The notes under the pieces: generated by a model | Database searches by the model: none | What the model was told of the DNA's origin: nothing | Seen by the model: only the letters and a program-made list of their open reading frames with translations | From: Bog-950 sp964493695 | GTDB lineage: Bacteria; Bacteroidota; Bacteroidia; Chitinophagales; LD1 | Assembly (NCBI GenBank): GCA_964493695.1 | Contig: CAZBPG010000003.1 | Location: 49,180 to 113,179, forward strand | Direction: 5' to 3' | DNA: 64,000 nt | Shown: positions 17,382-26,082 of the stretch, in pieces | Position numbering within the stretch: the first letter of the stretch is position 1 | Layout: each line of letters starts with the position of its first letter | Made by a program: the position numbers and the translations under genes

Positions 17382-17944
17382 AGTTTAATTTAACAGCAAC
17401 GAATATACGTACCGCCTCAAATTAAATTGCGTTATTGCTAACAACAGAATTTCTCGCTCCAAATCTTCCAATTAAGCACTCCCCTCTATTGCAACCTTCC
17501 GTGTAGTTTGCATTTCCCTCGGCCTTGTGAAATGCTTTCTACGCATTCATGAGTTCTTTACTGTATAAATTAGAGCCACGAATAATTTTGGCGTTAAAAA
17601 AATCATGGAAGAAACCGTTAAAAACTGTACACTGTTTGAGCGCCAACCGACACTTACAGTTAATGAGCAAATTTGATGCGCGAGTTTTGTCGCAGCGGGT
17701 TCTCCGGCTTTGCGGGAACCTGCTGCCATTTACCGCTGACAGGTTCCCGCCTCGCTCAGGCTATCCTACCGGAGAACCTGCCTGCGTTAAGTAATTATTC
17801 TGCTGTACGCGATGTTAGCCCGCGCATCTCGAACTTAAGATAACAAGCAATTTCTAATCGCCATATCAATCACTTTCCCTTTGCGTAAAGTTCTTATGTT
17901 TTAATCACACAATCATTCCATCACAAAAATCATAGTTCTGCCCT
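17382..17944. other. Non-coding region upstream of the defence island, with nested palindromes
   Basis: No gene is supported here. At 17699-17777 a nested inverted repeat pairs GTTCTCCGG (17699-17707) with CCGGAGAAC (17769-17777) and GCGGGAACCTG (17712-17722) with CAGGTTCCCGC (17740-17750), giving a cruciform-like structure. The promoter of the R-M operon should lie just right of 17381, but I could not assign one firmly. Confidence 0.55.
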
Positions 17945-18286
17945 CATTTCTCTCCCAAACCCCCTTAAATCCAACACCTTCCTATCCATTTCACTCCTCA
18001 ACCCTTCTCTTTCACCCTTCCCTCTTAACATTTCACTCCTCATCGCCCGCATTTCACGTCTCCTATCTAACATTTCACTCCTCTGCTTCCATATTTCACG
18101 CCTCCCTCTTTGCATTTCACGCCCCCCCTTTAACATTTCACGCCACCGGTATCATATTTCACACCTCCGCCTTAACATTTCACGCCTCTCCTTTAACATT
18201 TCACTCCTCAGCTTTTATCTTTCACGCCTCGGTTTTTGTATTTCACTTCTCCGGTTTGCCATTTCACTAGCCGGTTATAACATCCC
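17945..18286. repeat. Strict 21-bp tandem array with TTTCAC core
   Basis: The core (C/T)(A/C)TTTCAC occurs at 17987 and then every 21 bp without slippage to 18260, fourteen units in all, with an in-phase degenerate unit at 17945 and another at 18281. About eight bases per unit are conserved, usually followed by nCCTC, and the remainder varies but stays pyrimidine-rich. The minus strand shows a partial heptapeptide-repeat frame, but stops occur in the units near 18155 and 18218, so it is not a continuous gene. The variable part is too short for CRISPR spacers. Confidence 0.85.
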
Positions 18287-18527
18287 TCTGCCGTTACTCC
18301 GCAATTCTCCGCACCTCTGCACCCCTGCCTGCCGGTAAGGCAAGTCCGCGCAACACATCCTCTTCAAATCTCAACCTCATTCCATCATCTCACCTGTATT
18401 TTCCTTTAAAACTTTTTCACAAATTTTTGTTTTATCAAAACACAATATAAAAACACCGGTCAGCGTTTTTAAAACAAACCAGCAGCATGCAACACTTCGC
18501 CTTTTTCATAACCTAAATTAAATCATC
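18287..18527. other. Non-coding leader before the 312-aa gene
   Basis: An AT-rich stretch from about 18415 leads into the gene. It is likely to hold the promoter, but no clear TAnnTTTG element was found. Nothing else is visible. Confidence 0.4.
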
Positions 18528-19466
18528 ATGAAAACTCCGAAGTATCATTTCAAACAATCCGAGCTTTACACCATCGCTCGTCTTGCCCTCGCAGGTGTCC
18601 TCTATTTCATTGCACGCTTCTCTGCTTTCAAAGGCAAATACACAGCTCCTTGGGTCGAAGCCCAACTCCTCGCTGTAGATGCTGCCGAAGACCTTCCCGA
18701 TGAAGAACAACGCGACCAATCTCATCAAATCAAACGGGTTGATCTCGACAAACTCCGTCAAAAAGCACTCGACAAATTCAACGCCCTCACGCGCTACATT
18801 GTCGAAGTCTTCCCCGAAGACGTTTGGGAAATTCAGATAGACGCAGCCGGTGGCTCCTACTATGCCGCTGCAGCCGGTGGCGACTTCGATGCCACCAACC
18901 AAATGCTCACAAAAGGCAACAAGTTTATCACCGATAATGCCGGCACTCTCGATGCTGCCGGTCAAAACATGCCAGGCGCTTTCCCCGGTGAGTTCTCTAC
19001 ACTCAAAACCGATTTCAAAAACCTCCACACCTCCTTTCTCGGTGCCGAGTCCGGTGCCGAAATCGGCACAGAAGATAAAATAGATGCCAACAACGCCATC
19101 TACAAAATCATCACTTCCGTAAATGCCGATGCGCAGGCCATTTTTGTAGAAGAAAACGATGAAGCAGAAAGCAAACAATTTGTTTTAGAACAACAACTCC
19201 TTCTCGTTCGCGGGGCAGGCGTAGCCGGTATGCGCGTTCATATTACAGATGCTGTCACCGAAGCCGACATAGCCGGTGCATCTATTCTCATCAAACCAAG
19301 CACATCATTAACTACCGGTGACAACGGTCGCGCACTCAAACTACAATTGGCTGCTGCAACCTATCAGGTTGTCATTTCAAAACCCGGTTACATCCCACAG
19401 GAAATCGAAGTCATCGTTCAAACCGGTACCGTCAAAAGAGTCAACGTCAAACTCCAACCCGTATAA
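18528..19466 (+). CDS. Unknown protein with C-terminal carboxypeptidase-regulatory-like beta domain
   Basis: A 312-residue protein of no recognised family. Residues 1-220 are helical with alanine-rich segments and no signal peptide. The last ~85 residues (GMRVHITDAVTEADIAGASI ... GDNGRALKLQLAAATYQVVISKPGY) match the carboxypeptidase-regulatory/Cna-B-like beta-sandwich pattern of surface and adhesion proteins. The 314-residue gene at 28917 has the same size and helical-then-beta layout, but I cannot show homology by eye. It stands alone and ends directly at a strong terminator. Confidence 0.75.
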   Translation: MKTPKYHFKQSELYTIARLALAGVLYFIARFSAFKGKYTAPWVEAQLLAVDAAEDLPDEEQRDQSHQIKRVDLDKLRQKALDKFNALTRYIVEVFPEDVWEIQIDAAGGSYYAAAAGGDFDATNQMLTKGNKFITDNAGTLDAAGQNMPGAFPGEFSTLKTDFKNLHTSFLGAESGAEIGTEDKIDANNAIYKIITSVNADAQAIFVEENDEAESKQFVLEQQLLLVRGAGVAGMRVHITDAVTEADIAGASILIKPSTSLTTGDNGRALKLQLAAATYQVVISKPGYIPQEIEVIVQTGTVKRVNVKLQPV

Positions 19467-19495
19467 AAAAAGCCCTCCATAACGGAGGGCTTTTT
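19467..19495 (+). terminator. Intrinsic terminator of the 312-aa gene
   Basis: The arms AAAAAGCCCTCC and GGAGGGCTTTTT with a 5-base loop begin one base after the stop codon. The symmetrical A/T tails would also stop transcription from the opposite gene. Confidence 0.88.
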
Positions 19496-19496
19496 A

Positions 19497-19556
19497 TTTC
19501 TTGCCTTTTGCTCTTTGTATTTCTCGCCACTCACCACTCGCCACTCGCTAGTCTGT
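19497..19556. repeat. 7-bp-period array (TTGCCTT / CCACTCG type)
   Basis: Consecutive heptamers ttgcctt, ttgctct, ttgtatt, tctcgcc, actcacc, actcgcc, actcgct fill the space between two convergent genes. Confidence 0.7.
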
Positions 19557-20075
19557 TTACGACTGCGGCAAATTCACCGTAATGTTCCGCACACTTCCTC
19601 TTATTACAAACACCGGCACAAACTCTTCCATCACAAAATTCGGTTTCACCTTGCAAAAAACATCGGCACTCATTACAAAACCGTTTCTGCCCGGGTTCCA
19701 TTTCATTTTCGTGATACTCATAAACGCACTCCCCGGCTGCAGGTAATACTTTTGGTTGTTATACTCATACGTTACCCGGCTCACCTCCACATCGCCCAGT
19801 GCATCGCCTCTGGTAGTGTATTCAATTTCAATCTGTGTGGGCAGTTCCTTTCCGTCCTTACCGCGCAGCGCATTCCCGAAAAAAGTAAGCGTAGCCTTGG
19901 GGCTGTCGTAACCCAGTTGTGCGGTGTAGCTGTTTACGGTCATGGCATCAAAAGGCGCACCGTCAATCAGAAAAGTATAACCGGGTGCATTTCTCGGGGC
20001 CGGAGCCTTACCGGTGAACGATTCTCCCAACAATAAAATTCCGGCAAGCAGTGTAATTGTGATTAGTTTTTTCAT
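19557..20075 (-). CDS. Exported protein of unknown function
   Basis: A 172-residue protein with a signal peptide (MKKLITITLLAGILLLG...), so it is periplasmic or secreted. The mature part looks beta-rich (GYTFLIDGAPFDAMTVNSYTAQLGYDS; VTYEYNNQKYYLQPG; FVMEEFVPVFVIRGSVRNITV) and contains no motif I recognise. There is no T9SS tail and no lipobox. It converges with the 312-aa gene across a terminator and a heptamer array. Confidence 0.75.
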   Translation of the reverse strand: MKKLITITLLAGILLLGESFTGKAPAPRNAPGYTFLIDGAPFDAMTVNSYTAQLGYDSPKATLTFFGNALRGKDGKELPTQIEIEYTTRGDALGDVEVSRVTYEYNNQKYYLQPGSAFMSITKMKWNPGRNGFVMSADVFCKVKPNFVMEEFVPVFVIRGSVRNITVNLPQS

Positions 20076-20165
20076 ATTGTTTGTTTTAGGTTACCATTAA
20101 TTACGCTCCGTTTTCTAAAAGGTTTCATTTGTTCATAACAAGTATTTCTCTGTAATTTCTGTTAT

Positions 20166-20332
20166 AAGAAGTTGTCTGGATTTGTATGGTAAGAATGTTT
20201 ATGAGTTATTTTCGAGCGAGACAAGGAAGATTTTTGAAGCCATAATGGAATATTTATAGCAAGAAAATCTGACGCAGTCGCAGCCGAAAAGAACCATAAA
20301 CAAATTAGTAAGATAAATCCAAACAACTTCTT
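20166..20332. repeat. 167-bp element with long imperfect terminal inverted repeats (MITE-like)
   Basis: The ends AAGAAGTTGTCTGGATTT and AAATCCAAACAACTTCTT pair with one mismatch. Inside them TGTTTATGAGTTATTTTCG faces CGAAAAGAACCATAAACA, and further inner segments also pair, so the whole unit could fold as one long hairpin. No open frame is present. It lies 60 bp upstream of the M1 peptidase. I saw no convincing target-site duplication. Confidence 0.6.
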
Positions 20333-20393
20333 CAACGCAATCTTCTATTTTCGTTTTACCTGCCGCAGCCTTGGCGAAGGCGGGTCAACCATT

Positions 20394-23300
20394 ATGAATC
20401 AACTCCTTACGCTTACACTTCTCCTTTTCTCTCTATTTGGCTTCGCTCAGCAAACTTACTGGCAACAACAAACCGACTATAAAATTGAAGTCACCCTCAA
20501 CGATACCCTTCACGAACTGGACGGCTTCATCACCATCAACTACAAAAACAATTCCCCTCAGCCGCTCGACTATATTTTCTTTCACCTCTGGCCCAATGCT
20601 TACAAAGACCAGTCCTCTTCTTTCTCTAAACATCAGCTCGAAAACGGAGACACAAAATTCTATTTCAGCAAGCCGCATCAGCGTGGTTATATAGATAAGC
20701 TCAACTTTAAAGTGAATGCCGAAGTGTGCAAAATGGAATACGATGCAGCCACCGATGAAATATGTAAGGTAATCCTGAACAAACCTTTAAACACCGGTGA
20801 GAGCATCAGCATCTCCACTCCCTTTCATGTAAAACTCCCCGAAACATTTTCGCGCATGGGGCATGTGGGGCAGAGCTACCAGGTTTCGCAATGGTATCCC
20901 AAGCCTGCAGTGTTCGATAAATACGGCTGGCATCCTATGCCTTATTTAGATCAGGGAGAATTTTACAGTGAGTTCGGCTCGTTTGACGTCAGCATTACGC
21001 TGCCGCAAAATTATGTGGTAGGTGCCACCGGTGACCTTCAGGATGCAGAAGAAGTAAAATGGCTCGATTCCATTTCAGAAGCAACGAAGAAGATTGACAC
21101 CTATGCACCGGACATGAGTTTTCCTGCTTCCGCCAAACAAACAAAAACACTTCGCTATACCCAAACCAATATTCACGACTTCGGCTGGTTTGCCGATAAG
21201 CGTTACCACGTATTAAAAGGCGAAGTGGAACTGCCTTATTCCAAAAACAAAGTCACTACCTGGAGTTTGTTCACCAACAGTCAGCCCCGGTTCTGGAATA
21301 AAGCACCGGAGTATCTGCACGATGCCATCTTCTATTACAGTAAATGGATTGGCGAGTATCCTTACAAACAGGTAACAGCGGTGCAGGGCGCCTTAAGTGC
21401 AGGCGGGGGAATGGAGTATCCGAACGTTACCGTAATTGGTGAAGTGGGCAGCGCCTTTTCGCTCGATGAAATAATTACACATGAAGTTGGCCACAACTGG
21501 TTTTATGGAATCCTCGGAAGCAACGAGCGCGAAAACGCATGGATGGACGAAGGCATCAACTCTTACTACGAGTACCGGTATATACGCACCAAGTATCCGG
21601 AGCGGAAAATGATTGGAAAATTTCCCACCGGTATTGCCAAATCGTTTGACCTTACGCAATACAAGCACAAATACTTAATGGATTTGGGCTACCAGTTTAT
21701 GGCGCGCGAAAACCGCGATGAACCGTTGCAACAACCGGCTGCAAAGTTTACTGACTTTAACTACGGTGTTTGTGTTTACGGAAAGTCCATGCTCATTTTC
21801 GACTACCTTGAAGCCTATCTGGGCACAGAGAAATTTGATGCAGTGATGAAGAAGTATTTCGAAACATGGAAATACAAACATCCTCAACCGGAAGACATCC
21901 GTCAGGTTTTTGAAACCGAAACCGGAAAAGATTTGAGCTGGTTCTTTGATGATTTGATAAAGACTAAGAAGAAGATTGATTACAAGATAGACAACGGACA
22001 ACAGACAACGGACAACGGTAATATAAAATCATTCGGATTAAGAAATGTCGGAGACATTAGCTCACCGGTTTCTGTTTCGGTTTTGAAAAAGGATTCGGTA
22101 TTGCGTACAGTTTGGGTGGAAGGGTTCAGCGGAAAGAAGAATATAGAAGTAAACACCGAGGGCGGAGACAGAATTCAAATCGACCCGCAACTTCAAATTC
22201 CTGAAATCAATCGCAGGAACAATACTTACAAACTCAACAAATTGGCTCACCGGTTCGAGAAACTGCGCTTTCAGTTTCTCGGCTCAGTCGAAAACCAAAA
22301 CCGCACACAGGTTTACTGGTCGCCATACATCGGCTGGAACAATTATGATAAATTCCAGATTGGCCTTGCCCTGTATAACTCTTTACTTCCTGCGCGTAAA
22401 TTCAATTACCTGTTGGTTCCCGTTTTCGGCACCGGTTCAAAACAGTTCAACGGCTTTGCGCGGCTCAACTACAACTTCTACCCCGAAAGCGTTCAACGCT
22501 TTACGGTGGGCATATTCGGCAAACGGTTCAGCTACCTTCTGTTTCCTCAGCCCTTGCTCTTCAACAAAGTTGAACCTTACATCAATTTCGAATTCAAAAA
22601 GAAAAACTCCCGCAGCCCTTACACCCACTCGTTCAATATGCGCAGCGCCATTATCTGGCTCGACTGGATTCGCTTTGACACCAAGAAAAAAGAAACCCAG
22701 CGTTACTTTGTAAATGAGGTTAAATACACAGTCGATAAAAAATCTACGCTGCATCCTTTTAACGTGGCGGTAACAGCCAGAGAAGGAAACAAGTTTGTCA
22801 ACCTTTCGGTGGAAGGAAATTTTCTCATCAGTTACAAGCGGAAAGGCGAAGGTTTCTTTATCCGTGTTTTTGCCGGTGGCTTTCTTGTGAACTCAAAATC
22901 CACTTCCGATATTTCATCGCCTAACCCGCGTTTCTATTTAAGCAACGCTACCACTAACAACTTTGCTTACTGGCTGCAAAAAGATTACATGTTCGATGAA
23001 AACTTCCTGGACCGCAACGGCCGCGACCCTTACCTGGGCCGGCAGATTGCAAAAACTGACGGGGCGTTTCGTTCCTTCACCAACTTTGGCGCAACCAATA
23101 AATTTTTGATGTCGCTTAATCTTACTTCTTCCACCCACCGGTTCTTCCCTATCAATCCGTTTGTGAATGCCGCGTTTATTGTGAGCGATTTAAACAAACC
23201 GCAACTGGCAGCCGAGTTCGGGCTGAGCGCCATCATCCTGCGCGATATGGTTGAAATACATTTGCCGCTGGTTACTACCAAAAACATTTCCGACAATCAG

Positions 23301-23399
23301 AAAGTAATGGGCATTACCAAATGGTATCAGAAATTCAGTTTCACTTTAAAATTCCAGTTACAGAAACCGATAGATTTGATTCGGAGATTTATTGGATAA
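20394..23399 (+). CDS. M1-family zinc metallopeptidase, long outer form
   Basis: A 1001-residue protein with a signal peptide (MNQLLTLTLLLFSLFGFAQ). The M1 catalytic domain shows GGGMEYPNVTVIG (the G-x-M-E-N-like exopeptidase loop, with Y for N) and HEVGH at 363-367 with the third zinc ligand E386 in AWMDEG, at the expected 18-residue spacing. The ~400 C-terminal residues are beta-rich (NYLLVPVFGTGSKQFNGFAR, YLLFPQPLLFNKVEPY) and may form an outer-membrane-associated domain, as in other large Bacteroidota M1 relatives. A 28-bp heptamer array is embedded in frame at 21990-22017 (peptide DNGQQTTDNG). Likely substrates are extracellular peptides. Confidence 0.9.
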   Translation: MNQLLTLTLLLFSLFGFAQQTYWQQQTDYKIEVTLNDTLHELDGFITINYKNNSPQPLDYIFFHLWPNAYKDQSSSFSKHQLENGDTKFYFSKPHQRGYIDKLNFKVNAEVCKMEYDAATDEICKVILNKPLNTGESISISTPFHVKLPETFSRMGHVGQSYQVSQWYPKPAVFDKYGWHPMPYLDQGEFYSEFGSFDVSITLPQNYVVGATGDLQDAEEVKWLDSISEATKKIDTYAPDMSFPASAKQTKTLRYTQTNIHDFGWFADKRYHVLKGEVELPYSKNKVTTWSLFTNSQPRFWNKAPEYLHDAIFYYSKWIGEYPYKQVTAVQGALSAGGGMEYPNVTVIGEVGSAFSLDEIITHEVGHNWFYGILGSNERENAWMDEGINSYYEYRYIRTKYPERKMIGKFPTGIAKSFDLTQYKHKYLMDLGYQFMARENRDEPLQQPAAKFTDFNYGVCVYGKSMLIFDYLEAYLGTEKFDAVMKKYFETWKYKHPQPEDIRQVFETETGKDLSWFFDDLIKTKKKIDYKIDNGQQTTDNGNIKSFGLRNVGDISSPVSVSVLKKDSVLRTVWVEGFSGKKNIEVNTEGGDRIQIDPQLQIPEINRRNNTYKLNKLAHRFEKLRFQFLGSVENQNRTQVYWSPYIGWNNYDKFQIGLALYNSLLPARKFNYLLVPVFGTGSKQFNGFARLNYNFYPESVQRFTVGIFGKRFSYLLFPQPLLFNKVEPYINFEFKKKNSRSPYTHSFNMRSAIIWLDWIRFDTKKKETQRYFVNEVKYTVDKKSTLHPFNVAVTAREGNKFVNLSVEGNFLISYKRKGEGFFIRVFAGGFLVNSKSTSDISSPNPRFYLSNATTNNFAYWLQKDYMFDENFLDRNGRDPYLGRQIAKTDGAFRSFTNFGATNKFLMSLNLTSSTHRFFPINPFVNAAFIVSDLNKPQLAAEFGLSAIILRDMVEIHLPLVTTKNISDNQKVMGITKWYQKFSFTLKFQLQKPIDLIRRFIG
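21990..22017. repeat. In-frame 7-bp array (GACAACG/A)4 inside the M1 peptidase
   Basis: Four consecutive heptamers, gacaacg-gacaaca-gacaacg-gacaacg, encode DNGQQTTDNG between the catalytic domain and the C-terminal region. The frame is kept on both sides. Confidence 0.85.
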
Positions 23400-23408
23400 A
23401 TTTGTGTT

Positions 23409-23699
23409 GTGAAAACAAGAGAAGAAATATTGGCGGCATTAAGAATATACAAGCCGGAGTTGATGAAAAAATATCCTATTGCTGCTTTAGCACTTTTTGG
23501 TTCGTATGCGCGCAACGAAGCCACCGAAGATAGCGACATTGATGTGATGGTCGAATTTAACGGGCGAATTGGACTTGGCTTCGTTCAAATGGCATTAGAC
23601 CTTGAGGATGTTTTTCAAAATAGAGTTGATTTAGTTTCTAAGAACTCTATAAACGACCGCTACATGAAATATATAGCTCCGGATTTGATTTATGTCTAA
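23409..23699 (+). CDS. mntA: MNT-domain nucleotidyltransferase antitoxin (MntA-like)
   Basis: A 96-residue minimal nucleotidyltransferase with GSYAR at 31-35 and the metal-binding DSDID at 41-45. In MNT/HEPN (type VII) systems this protein AMPylates and so neutralises its HepT partner. The start is a GTG at 23409. The gene overlaps hepT by eight bases and begins nine bases after the peptidase stop. All catalytic residues appear intact. Confidence 0.9.
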   Translation: MKTREEILAALRIYKPELMKKYPIAALALFGSYARNEATEDSDIDVMVEFNGRIGLGFVQMALDLEDVFQNRVDLVSKNSINDRYMKYIAPDLIYV

Positions 23700-24033
23700 G
23701 CGAGAACCAAAACTTTTAGTAGAAGATATTTTACAAAGCATAGAATATGTGTTTGAAGATGCTTCGGGTATGGATTATGGTGCCTTCATTGCTAGCAGAA
23801 CCAAACGAAACGCGATTGAAAGAAATCTTGAAATTATAGGAGAAGCAATTCGACAATTGCCCGAGGAGTTTAAACAAAAATTCTCCCATATTCCCTGGCA
23901 CCTTGCAAAAGGATTCAGGAATCGCATCATACACGAATACTTCGAACTTGATTACAAAATAGTATGGGAGATCATTGAAGTTGATTTACCCAAACTCCAA
24001 CAACAACTCTCTGCAATAAAATTTGATGAATGA
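23692..24033 (+). CDS. hepT: HepT-type HEPN ribonuclease toxin
   Basis: A 113-residue helical HEPN protein with the RNase motif R76-x4-H81 followed by Y83 (RNRIIHEYF), the tyrosine being the residue modified by MntA in characterised pairs. Its partner lies immediately upstream with an 8-bp overlap. Its stop overlaps the ATG of the downstream aldehyde dehydrogenase (ATGA), so the toxin is coupled in translation to a metabolic gene, which is unusual. Confidence 0.9.
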   Translation: MSKREPKLLVEDILQSIEYVFEDASGMDYGAFIASRTKRNAIERNLEIIGEAIRQLPEEFKQKFSHIPWHLAKGFRNRIIHEYFELDYKIVWEIIEVDLPKLQQQLSAIKFDE

Positions 24034-25556
24034 AAGCTATTCTAAAAAAATTCGACATCGAATCTCTCAACCTTGGAACCGCTACCGGTACTCACTGGCC
24101 TATCGACATGGGCGAAAAAATACACTCGTTTTCACCGGTTGATGGAAAACTGATTGCTTCTGTTTTCTCCACCACCGAAACAGGATACCGAAAAGTTATT
24201 TGCGAAGCACAAAAAGCCTTTGCAATCTGGAGAAATGTTCCGGCTCCTAAACGCGGAGAGATTGTGCGGCAGATTGGCGATGAGTTGCGCGCTTACAAAG
24301 AACCGCTCGGCAAACTTGTCTCTTACGAAATGGGGAAGAGTTTGCAGGAAGGCTTAGGTGAAGTGCAGGAGATGATTGACATCTGCGACTTTGCGGTTGG
24401 CCTTTCGCGGCAGTTACATGGTTTGACCATGCACAGCGAGCGACCCAATCACCGGATGTATGAGCAGTGGCACCCGATGGGAATTGTGGGGATTATTTCT
24501 GCCTTTAACTTTCCGGTGGCGGTGTGGAGCTGGAACAGTATGCTGGCATGGGTGTGTGGCAACGTTTGTGTTTGGAAGCCCTCCGAAAAAGCTCCGCTGT
24601 GCGGAGTTGCCTGTCAGACTATTGTGGCTAAGGTTTTTGAGCGAAATAATTTGCCGGAAGGAATTTCGTGCCTGGTGAATGGCGATTACAAAATAGGTGA
24701 GTTGCTTTCGAACGACAAGAATGTTCCCCTCGTTTCTGCCACCGGTTCTACGAGAATGGGAAAAGCAGTGGCGCAAAATGTAGCGGCACGTTTAGGAAGA
24801 AGTCTGCTGGAACTGGGCGGCAACAATTCCATCATTATTACACCGGAGGCAGATTTGAACATTGCCATGGTAGCCACTGTATTTGGCGCGGTGGGAACAG
24901 CCGGACAACGCTGCACTACCACAAGACGTTTAATCGTTCATGAATCGAAGTATGCAGAAGTAAAAAAGCGTTTGGTGAAAGCCTATTCGCAATTGAGCAT
25001 CGGTAATCCGCTGAACGAGAAGAACCATGTGGGGCCTTTGATTGATAAACAGGCGGTGAAGTTTTATGAAGAGGCGATTGCCGCAGCAAAGAAACAAGGC
25101 GGGAAAGTTTTAGTGGAAGGCGGAGTACTGAAAGGAAAGAATTATGAAAGCGGCTGTTACGTGAAGCCCTGTGTAATTGAAGCCAACAACGATATGCCGA
25201 TTGTGCAGCACGAAACTTTTGCGCCTATTCTCTACATTATGCAATACAAAACGTTGCAGGATGCTATCTACTTACAAAACGGAGTGGTGCAGGGTTTATC
25301 TTCTTCTATCATGACCACCAACATGCGCGAAGCAGAAGAGTTTCTTTCTGCCAACGGCAGCGATTGCGGTATTGCCAACGTAAACATAGGCACCAGCGGT
25401 GCAGAAATTGGCGGTGCGTTTGGCGGTGAAAAGGAAACCGGTGGCGGGCGCGAAAGCGGCAGCGATGCCTGGAAGAACTACATGCGCAGACAAACCAATA
25501 CTATCAATTACGGAAAGACCCTTCCGTTAGCGCAGGGAATCAGGTTTGACCTTTAG
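24030..25556 (+). CDS. amaB: ALDH7-type aldehyde dehydrogenase (alpha-aminoadipic semialdehyde / piperideine-6-carboxylate dehydrogenase)
   Basis: A 508-residue NAD-dependent aldehyde dehydrogenase. The FNFPVAVWSWN block, KPSEKAPLCG, the LELGGNNSIII catalytic-glutamate region and GTAGQRCTTTRRL with the nucleophile C295 match ALDH7A1/AmaB, which oxidises alpha-aminoadipate semialdehyde in lysine breakdown. The C-terminal GGAFGGEKETGGGRESGSD is also typical. The start at 24030 gives the normal family N-terminus and overlaps hepT by four bases. It does not replace pyrroline-5-carboxylate dehydrogenase. Confidence 0.9.
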   Translation: MKAILKKFDIESLNLGTATGTHWPIDMGEKIHSFSPVDGKLIASVFSTTETGYRKVICEAQKAFAIWRNVPAPKRGEIVRQIGDELRAYKEPLGKLVSYEMGKSLQEGLGEVQEMIDICDFAVGLSRQLHGLTMHSERPNHRMYEQWHPMGIVGIISAFNFPVAVWSWNSMLAWVCGNVCVWKPSEKAPLCGVACQTIVAKVFERNNLPEGISCLVNGDYKIGELLSNDKNVPLVSATGSTRMGKAVAQNVAARLGRSLLELGGNNSIIITPEADLNIAMVATVFGAVGTAGQRCTTTRRLIVHESKYAEVKKRLVKAYSQLSIGNPLNEKNHVGPLIDKQAVKFYEEAIAAAKKQGGKVLVEGGVLKGKNYESGCYVKPCVIEANNDMPIVQHETFAPILYIMQYKTLQDAIYLQNGVVQGLSSSIMTTNMREAEEFLSANGSDCGIANVNIGTSGAEIGGAFGGEKETGGGRESGSDAWKNYMRRQTNTINYGKTLPLAQGIRFDL

Positions 25557-25559
25557 CAA

Positions 25560-25655
25560 AAACCGCAAAGCCCAAAAGGCAAAAGGCAACTAAATACAAA
25601 ACGCAAAACGCAAAAAGACAAAATTCATTTGCTCTTTGTGCTTTTCCTTTAAGCT
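25560..25655. repeat. 7-bp-period array (GCAAAAG / AACGCAA type)
   Basis: Heptamers such as gcaaagc, ccaaaag, gcaaaag, aacgcaa, aacgcaa, aaagaca fill most of the 99-bp space between convergent genes. There is no gene or classic terminator. Confidence 0.7.
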
Positions 25656-26024
25656 TTAGTATTTATCCGGGTTCTTTATCATGTGACTGATTAGGCGACC
25701 TATCTCTTCGCTTTTGTTGTTCAACTCTTCAAACTTTTCTTTTGTCAAATAGGTGCATTCAAAAGCAAATAGCAGCCAAACTTGTGTTTCGCTGTTTTCC
25801 GTATCTGAGTCGCTGGCTTTGCTTACAAAATGCGCGGGATAAATTCTCTTTCGATTTGCTTCCGCAAGGTTTGCACAAACGCTTCTTGAAGAGCGCCTAA
25901 TTTGATCGGTGAGAGAGTATTTTTCTTCTTTAGGAAATGCTTTTAATACTTCAAATATTTCCATAGCTAATTCAAAAGCCAGTTTAAAGACTTTCGATTC
26001 TTTGAAATTAAACGAAGAAGCCAT
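25656..26024 (-). CDS. Four-helix-bundle protein (S23/IVP family)
   Basis: A 122-residue protein of the four-helix-bundle family first seen in 23S rRNA intervening sequences. It has the signature KVFKLAFELAMEIFEVLKAFPKEEKYSL, then DQIRRSSRSVCANLAEANRK, and the C-terminal LNNKSEEIGRLISHMI helix. The biochemical role of the family is not known. It is flanked on both sides by 7-bp-period arrays. Confidence 0.9.
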   Translation of the reverse strand: MASSFNFKESKVFKLAFELAMEIFEVLKAFPKEEKYSLTDQIRRSSRSVCANLAEANRKRIYPAHFVSKASDSDTENSETQVWLLFAFECTYLTKEKFEELNNKSEEIGRLISHMIKNPDKY

Positions 26025-26025
26025 T

Positions 26026-26082
26026 TGTATTTTGCTTTTCTGTATTCGTTTTGCCTTTTGGGTTTTGCGATTTGCGTTTTAC
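26026..26082. repeat. 7-bp-period array (TTTGCGT type)
   Basis: The run attttgc, ttttctg, tattcgt, tttgcct, tttgggt, tttgcga, tttgcgt, tttactt ends at the stop codon of the T9SS gene and starts at the start codon of the four-helix-bundle gene, filling the whole gap. Confidence 0.7.

Noticed and set aside
17549..17794. 81-codon open frame upstream of the R-M operon
   Set aside because: Its second half reads through the nested palindromes and nothing resembles a known protein.
17930..18136. Heptapeptide-repeat protein on the minus strand
   Set aside because: It is the translation of the 21-bp array; the neighbouring units in the same phase contain stop codons (near 18155 and 18218), so the coding frame is not maintained across the array.
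17945..18286. CRISPR array
   Set aside because: The period is only 21 bp, the conserved core is about 8 bp, the variable part is too short for spacers, and no cas gene is present.
23397..23404. TAAATTTG promoter for mntA
   Set aside because: It matches TAnnTTTG but lies only four bases before the GTG start and overlaps the peptidase stop, leaving no room for a leader.
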